Assembly (NCBI GenBank): GCA_002762915.1
Contig: PCYF01000027.1
Span: forward strand, 6,242 to 16,008
Direction of reading: 5' to 3'
Length of the DNA stretch: 9,767 bases
DNA from: Candidatus Woesearchaeota archaeon CG10_big_fil_rev_8_21_14_0_10_32_9
GTDB taxonomy: Archaea > Nanobdellota > Nanobdellia > Woesearchaeales > 21-14-0-10-32-9
Position numbers and translations under genes: made by a program. The notes below the pieces were generated by a model. That model did no database searches. It was not told the origin of the DNA and saw only the letters and a list, made by a program, of their open reading frames with translations. Positions 4,949 through 9,767 of the stretch are shown in pieces (positions within the stretch are counted from its first letter, which is position 1; every line of letters starts with the position of its first letter).

Positions 4949-4986
4949 GTGCAAGATTAGAATTCTGACCAGTTCTGGTCTTGCAC
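4949..4986 (+). other. Long hairpin followed by a T-run directly before the reverse transcriptase
   Basis: gtgcaaga (4949-4956) pairs with tcttgcac (4979-4986). The stem continues through two G-U pairs and agaa (4959-4962) with ttct (4973-4976), giving 14 continuous pairs and a 10-base loop. Five T bases follow (4987-4991) and the ATG comes at 4997. No Shine-Dalgarno site is seen between hairpin and ATG. It could end the TR RNA like an intrinsic terminator, be part of the template RNA structure, or limit translation of the enzyme. An alternative shorter fold (gacca-gttc-tggtc, 4967-4979) also exists. Confidence 0.6.
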
Positions 4987-4996
4987 TTTTTCATTA

Positions 4997-5947
4997 ATGA
5001 CATCAAATAACTGGCAAAAAATAACGTGTTTTGAAAACATCTACAAAGCATACAAAAAAACAAGAAAAGGAAAAACATACAAAGCACCAGCACTAAAATT
5101 TGAATTCTACCAAGAAAATAATTTGATAAATATACAACAACAACTAAAAAACAAAACATACAAAATAGGAAAATATCATGAAAAAATTATAAGAGAACCA
5201 AAAGAAAGAACAATAAAAATACTACCATTTCGAGATAGAGTTGTGCAAAGTGCAATACACAACATAATAGAACCAATACTTGACGAAGAACTCATAGAAA
5301 CAACATATGCCTGTAGAAAGAAAAAAGGAGCTCACAAAGCACTACGCGATTTAAATAATTCTCTTAAAAAAACAAAATTCAAAGAATATGTATTCAAAAC
5401 AGATGTAAGTAAATACTTTCACTCAATAAATCAAGATATACTTCTAAAAATGATTTATAATAAATTCAAAGAAAAACCACTTAAACAAATACTACTGCAA
5501 ATTATTTTAAGTCATAAATCCTATTTAGGAAAAGGAATACCTATAGGAAATTTACTTTCACAGACATTCGCAAATCTTTACTTAAATGAATTGGATAAAC
5601 CTATAAGCTTCGAACTCAATTTAGAATATTTCAGATACATGGATGATATAATTTTATTGGGAAAAAAGAAACAACTATTTATAGTAAAAAACAAAATAGA
5701 TAAAAAATTAAAAAGCCTAGATTTAAAGATGCATCCTAAAAAAAGAAATATATTTCCAACAAAAACAGGAGTGGACTTTGTAGGCTACCAAATACATTCT
5801 GATAAAATAAAATTAAGAAGAAAAAACGTACAAAGATTTATCAGAAAAATAAAACGCAATAAAACAAAAGAACTGCTAAGTAGCTGGAAAGGTTATGCAC
5901 AAATGGCCACAAGCAAAATATTCGAACACATTTTAATGTACAGATAG
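4997..5947 (+). CDS. DGR reverse transcriptase
   Basis: A 316-residue RNA-directed DNA polymerase, the usual size for stand-alone DGR enzymes. Motifs in order: REPKERTIKILPFRDRVVQSAIHN (66-89), ETTYACRKKKGAHKAL (101-116), FKTDVSKYFHSI with catalytic Asp136 (133-144), GIPIGNLLSQTFANLYLNELD (180-200), YFRYMDDIILLG with Asp216 and Asp217 (211-222), LDLKMHPKKRNIFPTKTGVDFVGYQI (241-266) and a basic C-terminal thumb ending in SSWKGYAQMA (295-304). In motif 4 the DGR-type IGxxxSQ replaces the QGxxxSP of group II intron and retroviral enzymes, a change linked to low fidelity at template adenines. No maturase X or endonuclease domain is present. It acts with Avd on the TR RNA to make mutagenised cDNA that replaces VR. 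The strand is very A-rich, with many AAA, ATA and AGA codons. Confidence 0.95.
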   Translation: MTSNNWQKITCFENIYKAYKKTRKGKTYKAPALKFEFYQENNLINIQQQLKNKTYKIGKYHEKIIREPKERTIKILPFRDRVVQSAIHNIIEPILDEELIETTYACRKKKGAHKALRDLNNSLKKTKFKEYVFKTDVSKYFHSINQDILLKMIYNKFKEKPLKQILLQIILSHKSYLGKGIPIGNLLSQTFANLYLNELDKPISFELNLEYFRYMDDIILLGKKKQLFIVKNKIDKKLKSLDLKMHPKKRNIFPTKTGVDFVGYQIHSDKIKLRRKNVQRFIRKIKRNKTKELLSSWKGYAQMATSKIFEHILMYR

Positions 5948-5953
5948 ACTTCG

Positions 5954-6103
5954 TTAATCTTGCGCTTTAATTGATTCAGACATAAAACTATATTTATACT
6001 CAGAGTGTGCTAATAAAAGATCAGTTGCAGCAATTGCAAGCATTATAATTCCAAGAATTCCTCATATTTCAAAAAAGAGTCCGGAATTCAAAAATTTTAA
6101 AGA
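5954..6103 (-). pseudogene. Decayed short reading frame with one TGA
   Basis: On the minus strand this frame reads as plausible protein (SLKFLNSGLFFEI, then TGA at 6064-6062, then GILGIIMLAIAATDLLLAHSEYKYSFMSES...AQD and TAA at 5956-5954). It has one hydrophobic segment. A single TGG to TGA change would explain the stop. An ATG at 6043 could start a 29-residue peptide on its own. It lies directly behind the ferredoxin gene in the same direction, so it may be the remnant of a third gene in that operon, next to the DGR boundary. It may also be chance; I recognise no family. Confidence 0.25.
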
Positions 6104-6120
6104 AAAAATGTAAATTTTAA

Positions 6121-6393
6121 TTAAATTAATTTCTCATCATCCTTAAGTCTTTTTATGTGAATAACATTAACTGGGCAAGATTCTGCTGCTTCCATGTTAA
6201 CCTTAAAATCCTTTTCAGAAATTTCCTTTTCTTCGGTTTCATCAGGCTTTCTTTTTCCTTTAATTATGTTCGCCTTACCATCATCATCCATTTCCCAAAA
6301 ATCAGGAGCGACAGCAACACAAGCACCACAACCAATACAATTAGGGCGATCATGTTCTAATTTGTGAGTTTTCTCTGATTTTTCTTCGCTCAT
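6121..6393 (-). CDS. Single [4Fe-4S] ferredoxin
   Basis: A 90-residue acidic ferredoxin. Cluster ligands are visible as C19-IG-C22-GA-C25 and, far downstream, C73-P in AAESCPVNVIHI. That is the one-cluster pattern (CxxCxxC...CP) of small archaeal and bacterial 4Fe-4S ferredoxins. A charged insertion (residues 45-62, rich in Lys and Glu) separates the two halves. It is a cytoplasmic one-electron carrier; the redox partner cannot be told from this window. The start ATG lies two bases after the gyrA stop codon on the same strand, so it is most likely cotranscribed with gyrA, although no functional link is evident. About 170 bases without a clear gene follow it. Confidence 0.92.
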   Translation of the reverse strand: MSEEKSEKTHKLEHDRPNCIGCGACVAVAPDFWEMDDDGKANIIKGKRKPDETEEKEISEKDFKVNMEAAESCPVNVIHIKRLKDDEKLI

Positions 6394-6395
6394 TT

Positions 6396-8963
6396 TTACT
6401 CTTCCTCAACATCAGAAGACTCTTCTTCGGAATCATCTTCTTCCTCTTCTTTAAAATTTTGAACAGGAATTGAAACTGGATGTTTTTTTAATTCTTCAGC
6501 CTCTTTATCAACTTCTTGCTCAACTTCTTCTTCTGATAAAATTTTTGCAGTAGAAATAAGTTCATCATCTTCTCTTAATTTTATAACTCTCACTCCTTGA
6601 GTGTTTCTACCAATAGTGGAAATTTGATTAACTTTTATTCTAACAATCATTCCTTGTCTGGTTACAAGCATTAATTCTTCATCACCATTAACTGATTTGA
6701 TAGAAACAACAACTCCGTTTTTATCAGTTAAGTTAACATTAATAACTCCTTTACCACCTCTATTAATTAATCTATATTCTGAGGCTTTAGTTTGTTTACC
6801 ATAACCATTACTTGTTAAAGTTAAAACATTAGTATCATCATTCACAAGAATCATTCCGACGACTTCATCTTTTCCTTTCAAACGAATTCCTGTAACGCCG
6901 CGAGAGGTTCTACCAATTGGTCTGGCATCAGTTTCTTCAAATTTACATGCAAGACCTTCTTTTGTACCTAGGAGTACTTGTTGTTTACCATCTGTAAGTG
7001 CAGCACCAATCATAACATCTCCTTCATCTAAAGTTAATGCAATAATTCCGCCACGTCTAGGTTTTGAATATGCAGTTAAAGAAGTTTTTTTAACAATTCC
7101 TCTCTTAGTTGCAGTTAACAAATAATGATCTTCTGTAAATTCATTAACTGCAATGATTGTACTGATTTTTTCAGTAGGATCAATTTCAATTAAATTAACA
7201 ATTGCTTTTCCTTTAGAATAACGTCCAACTTCAGGAATCTTGTAAACTTTTAACCAATGTACAATTCCTCTTTCAGTGAATACCAAAAGATAAGAATGAG
7301 TATTTGCAACGAAAACTTTTTCTATAAAATCATCTTCTTTACTTTCTGCGCCAATTACTCCAACTCCCCCACGTCTCTGAGTTTTGTAAGTATCAAGAGG
7401 CATTCTTTTAATGTAGCCAGTGTTGCTCATAGTGACAACAACATCTTCTTGCGGAATAAGATCTTCATAATCTACGCCTTCCACTTCTTGGTCCAGAATT
7501 TGAGTTTTTCTTTCGTCTCCAAATTTGTCAATAACATCTTTTTGTTCTTGTTTAATTATTCCAAGAATTTCTTTTTCATCAGATAATATTCTCTTTAAAT
7601 TTGCAATGATTGTTTGTAAATCAGTATGTTCCAATTTTATTTTATTAGTTTCAAGTTTTGCAATCTTTTGTAATTTCATGTCGAGAATTGCCTGACTTTG
7701 AACTTCACTTAAAGCGAATCTTGAAATTAATTTGTCTTTAGCATCTGCAGCAGACTCAGCTTTTTTGATTAACGCAATAGCTTCATCAATATTTTGTAGC
7801 GCTATAAGTAAACCTTCTAAGATGTGAGCACGTTCTTCTGCTTTTCTTAAATCAAACTCTGTTCTTTTTCTAACAACAATTTTTCTATGACTTAAGAACT
7901 CAACAAGAAGCTCTTTTAAATTTAAAACTCTTGGCTGATTTTTTACAAGACCAAGCATAATTATTCCAAAAGTTTCTTGTAATCTTGTGTAAGAATATAA
8001 TTGATTTTTAATAACATCAATATTAGCATCACGTTTTAATTCAATTACAATACGCATACCCTTTCTGTCAGATTCATCTCTAAGATCAGAAATGCCCTCT
8101 ATTTTTTTCTCTTTAACATTTTCAGCTATTTGAATAATAAGATCAGACTTGTTGACCATGTAAGGAATTTCAGTTATGATAATTCTTTTCTGTTTATTGT
8201 GCTCTTCATCATGCATTCTTGCTTTAACAAGAACTTTTCCTCTTCCAGTTGTATAAGCTTGTCGGATTCCAGCTCTTCCTTGAATCATTCCACCAGTAGG
8301 GAAATCAGGACCTTGAATTTCAGAAGCAAGCTCCAAAGGAGTAATGTCAGGATCATCAATCAGTCTAATAACTCCTGAAGAAATTTCTTTAATATTGTGA
8401 GGAGGAATATTTGTAGCCATACCGACAGCAATACCTGTGCTTCCATTAATTAACAAATTAGGAATTTTACAAGGAAGAACAACAGGCTCTTTAAGTGTTC
8501 CATCAAAATTATCTGTGAATTCTATGGTTTCTTTATCTATGTCTTGAAGAATTTCATCAGTTATTTTAGACATTCTAGCTTCAGTATATCTCATAGCTGC
8601 CGCTGAATCTCCATCAACAGAACCAAAATTTCCCTGACCTTGAATTAAAGGATAACGCATGGAAAAATCCTGAGCCAATCTAACAAGAGAATCATAAACA
8701 GCACTATCTCCGTGAGGATGGTATTTACCAAGAACTTCTCCAACAATTCTTGCACACTTTTTGTAGGCAGTATTCCATTTCATGCCGAGATCATTCATTG
8801 CGAAAAGAATTCTTCTATGAACGGGTTTAAGACCATCTCTTACATCAGGAAGTGCTCTTCCAACAATAACGGACATAGAATAATCAAGATAAGCAGACTT
8901 CATCTCATCCTCGATAACTTGATGAATGATTCGCTCTGTTGGAGGGGTTGTTTCTTCAGTCAT
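6396..8963 (-). CDS. gyrA: DNA gyrase subunit A
   Basis: An 855-residue type IIA topoisomerase subunit. The N-terminal breakage-reunion domain includes SAYLDYSMSVIVGRALPDVRDGLKPVHRR (23-51), YHPHGDSAVYD (81-91) and the catalytic Tyr126 in AAAMRYTEARM. Ser87 and Asp91 occupy the positions of E. coli Ser83 and Asp87, so the fluoroquinolone-sensitive residues are present. The coiled-coil and C-gate region follows. The C-terminal beta-pinwheel (about 500-820) opens with the GyrA box QRRGGVG (529-535), which marks gyrase rather than topoisomerase IV. The tail is strongly acidic (EEEEDDSEEESSDVEEE). With GyrB it introduces negative supercoils using ATP. gyrB is not in this window and is not the adjacent gene upstream. 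Many archaea acquired gyrase from bacteria, so its presence in a DPANN-like genome is expected. ATG at 8963 gives the normal N-terminus. Confidence 0.97.
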   Translation of the reverse strand: MTEETTPPTERIIHQVIEDEMKSAYLDYSMSVIVGRALPDVRDGLKPVHRRILFAMNDLGMKWNTAYKKCARIVGEVLGKYHPHGDSAVYDSLVRLAQDFSMRYPLIQGQGNFGSVDGDSAAAMRYTEARMSKITDEILQDIDKETIEFTDNFDGTLKEPVVLPCKIPNLLINGSTGIAVGMATNIPPHNIKEISSGVIRLIDDPDITPLELASEIQGPDFPTGGMIQGRAGIRQAYTTGRGKVLVKARMHDEEHNKQKRIIITEIPYMVNKSDLIIQIAENVKEKKIEGISDLRDESDRKGMRIVIELKRDANIDVIKNQLYSYTRLQETFGIIMLGLVKNQPRVLNLKELLVEFLSHRKIVVRKRTEFDLRKAEERAHILEGLLIALQNIDEAIALIKKAESAADAKDKLISRFALSEVQSQAILDMKLQKIAKLETNKIKLEHTDLQTIIANLKRILSDEKEILGIIKQEQKDVIDKFGDERKTQILDQEVEGVDYEDLIPQEDVVVTMSNTGYIKRMPLDTYKTQRRGGVGVIGAESKEDDFIEKVFVANTHSYLLVFTERGIVHWLKVYKIPEVGRYSKGKAIVNLIEIDPTEKISTIIAVNEFTEDHYLLTATKRGIVKKTSLTAYSKPRRGGIIALTLDEGDVMIGAALTDGKQQVLLGTKEGLACKFEETDARPIGRTSRGVTGIRLKGKDEVVGMILVNDDTNVLTLTSNGYGKQTKASEYRLINRGGKGVINVNLTDKNGVVVSIKSVNGDEELMLVTRQGMIVRIKVNQISTIGRNTQGVRVIKLREDDELISTAKILSEEEVEQEVDKEAEELKKHPVSIPVQNFKEEEEDDSEEESSDVEEE

Positions 8964-9011
8964 TTTAGAACACTTTTTTAACTCTGTTTTATGTATTTAG
9001 CAATTGCTGTG

Positions 9012-9021
9012 CTTTTATAAG
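9012..9021 (-). promoter_or_regulatory. TATA box upstream of gyrA
   Basis: The minus strand reads cttataaaag, a near-ideal archaeal TATA box, predicting a start near 8992 and a leader of about 30 bases before the gyrA ATG. A weaker candidate (aatacataaa, around 8990-9000) would instead give a nearly leaderless message. No clear Shine-Dalgarno site lies before the ATG. Confidence 0.5.
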
Positions 9022-9039
9022 TGTTTTGCTTAATTCAGT

Positions 9040-9063
9040 ATTATTTTCAATATGGAAAATAAT
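9040..9063. repeat. 9-bp inverted repeat upstream of the gyrA promoter
   Basis: attattttc (9040-9048) and gaaaataat (9055-9063) form a perfect inverted repeat with a six-base spacer, about 20 bases beyond the gyrA TATA box and before the end of the zinc-ribbon gene. It could be a regulator site or part of the end of the zinc-ribbon transcript. It is made almost wholly of A and T, so chance is possible. Confidence 0.35.
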
Positions 9064-9108
9064 TGCTTGTTTTTTACTTGTTTTTTAAGACGAGAAAAAA
9101 TTACTTAA

Positions 9109-9273
9109 TTATTCAATTTTAAGAATTCTTGATTTTGTTTGATTAGAATGGATTTTAAACGATTTCCCACAATAGACACATCTTTTTACCTTTTTTGTGA
9201 TATCTCCTTGTTTTTCTACTCGAGGATCAGTTTTCTGAGTATTTCCACAATTAGGACACTTTACAATAATCAT
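9109..9273 (-). CDS. Small zinc-ribbon protein
   Basis: A 54-residue protein with two CxxC knuckles, C6-PN-C9-G and C32-VY-C35-G, separated by a 22-residue basic stretch (TQKTDPRVEKQGDITKKVK), and a basic C-terminal tail. This is the arrangement of archaeal rubredoxin-like zinc ribbons. Such mini-proteins often belong to translation, transcription or RNA-binding machinery, but the family cannot be named from sequence alone. The frame stays open further upstream to 9627, but that part has no family-like sequence and overlaps the divergent gene, so the ATG at 9273 (MIIVKCPNCG) was chosen. The gene is on the same strand as gyrA and 145 bases upstream of it. Confidence 0.75.
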   Translation of the reverse strand: MIIVKCPNCGNTQKTDPRVEKQGDITKKVKRCVYCGKSFKIHSNQTKSRILKIE

Positions 9274-9336
9274 GAACTTTGTAATCTTTTTTTCTTCAAA
9301 TAGCTTAGTAATCACTACACAGTAATAAATAATAGA

Positions 9337-9349
9337 AATATTTATAAAG
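9337..9349 (+). promoter_or_regulatory. TATA box of the secreted-protein gene at the right edge
   Basis: aatatttataaag is centred about 28 bases before the ATG at 9371, again predicting a leaderless transcript. The element is nearly symmetric and could also serve the divergent zinc-ribbon gene with a leader of about 45 bases. An 8-bp palindrome aagtactt (9353-9360) lies between it and the plus-strand start. Confidence 0.55.
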
Positions 9350-9370
9350 AACAAGTACTTATGATGGTGT

Positions 9371-9767
9371 ATGAAACTAAGAAATATTGTTGCAGGATTA
9401 TTCTTAACAAAGCAATTGCTTTTTCCAGATGTATCTCTAGCACAAAACATAGAAACACGAGTAGGAACAGACCAAAAAGAAAATCTAAAAGAAAAATACT
9501 CTCTAATCATAGCTCCAGAAACATACCGCGACAAAAAAATCACCGCTGATTTCGATGGTGGATTAAAAAATTCATTCTTACTAAATATTTCATCAATATA
9601 TGAATCGCAAAAAAGAGAAGGATACAAACCAGAAAATATTCATATTTTATATGCCGATGGAAATATAGATACATCCGAAACAATGAACAGATCAGAAATA
9701 GAATCACTAACTTCTGAAAAATATTTGACTGGAAAAATAATTCCTGCAACTTTCAGTAATATTTCAA
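9371..9767 (+). CDS. Secreted protein, possibly a caspase-like (C13-type) peptidase, C-terminus cut by the window edge
   Basis: 132 residues from the ATG at 9371 to the window end, with no stop. Residues 1-24 look like a Sec signal peptide: MKLRN, a hydrophobic stretch (IVAGLFLTKQLLF), then VSLA before QN. The mature part has EKYSLIIAPETY (41-52), a possible first beta strand, and GYKPENIHILYADGNID (84-100). The GY..ENI..LYADG pattern is common in caspase-fold peptidases of the C13/legumain-like group, where it forms the second core strand before the catalytic His. The catalytic His and Cys would lie beyond the edge, so activity cannot be judged. The TATA spacing supports this start. The frames starting at 9361 (plus) and 9540 or 9627 (minus) in this stretch lack such features. 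Secretion is fairly sure; the peptidase call is tentative. Confidence 0.6.
   Translation, partial: MKLRNIVAGLFLTKQLLFPDVSLAQNIETRVGTDQKENLKEKYSLIIAPETYRDKKITADFDGGLKNSFLLNISSIYESQKREGYKPENIHILYADGNIDTSETMNRSEIESLTSEKYLTGKIIPATFSNIS

Noticed and set aside
4997..5947. Group II intron or retron reverse transcriptase
   Set aside because: There is no maturase or endonuclease domain and no intron ends; motif 4 is IGxxxSQ, and a TR/VR pair with adenine-specific differences is present.
9274..9627. N-terminal extension of the zinc-ribbon frame
   Set aside because: The extra residues show no family-like pattern and overlap the divergent secreted-protein gene and its promoter; the ATG at 9273 gives a compact zinc ribbon.

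Overview
The window is AT-rich and most likely comes from an archaeon of the DPANN type (Woesearchaeota/Pacearchaeota-like). This is an inference from several signals. TATA boxes lie about 24-28 bases upstream of start codons with no leader, which is the archaeal leaderless pattern. A surface protein carries an archaeal class III (pilin-type) signal peptide. There is a winged-helix/minimal-nucleotidyltransferase protein of archaeal style, and a bacterial-type gyrA is present, as in many DPANN genomes. No rRNA or tRNA was recognised that could fix the taxonomy.

Layout. Bases 1-2335 are all on the minus strand. Read in the direction of transcription they are an MNT nucleotidyltransferase and a HEPN protein (4-base overlap), then a palindrome-bearing promoter, an ArsR-type regulator and sufB (start/stop overlap; sufB runs off the left edge). 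Bases 2506-5947 are on the plus strand and form a complete diversity-generating retroelement (DGR): a pilin-signal/FGE-fold target protein with a variable repeat (VR) at its 3' end, a structured intergenic region, two small four-helix-bundle accessory proteins, the template repeat (TR), a spacer with two hairpins and a TATA box, and a DGR-type reverse transcriptase. Bases 5948-6120 hold a decayed reading frame. Bases 6121-8963 (minus) carry gyrA followed by a one-cluster ferredoxin. A small zinc-ribbon protein (minus) and a truncated secreted protein (plus) are divergently arranged at the right edge.

The central system is the DGR. TR (4686-4801) and VR (3629-3744) align without gaps over 116 bases with 13 mismatches, and 12 of these fall at TR adenines. 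That is the signature of adenine-specific mutagenic retrohoming. The reverse transcriptase has YMDD and the DGR-type IGxxxSQ motif. Diversified codons sit in the C-terminal ligand-binding part of an FGE/C-type-lectin-like domain displayed behind a pilin-type membrane anchor, so the cassette probably diversifies a cell-surface binding protein. DGRs are already known from DPANN archaea, so the class is not new. Details worth attention are a 10-G tract in the target gene that could phase-switch it, an 8-bp/4-nt hairpin built on the target stop codon, a 16-bp direct repeat pair with a third degraded copy after VR, two different helical-bundle accessory genes in tandem, and a long hairpin plus T-run directly before the reverse transcriptase start.

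Other points are an ArsR regulator with a C-terminal CxxC and histidines, coupled to sufB and fronted by a 10-bp inverted repeat, and a HEPN/MNT pair whose HEPN catalytic histidine position is tyrosine.
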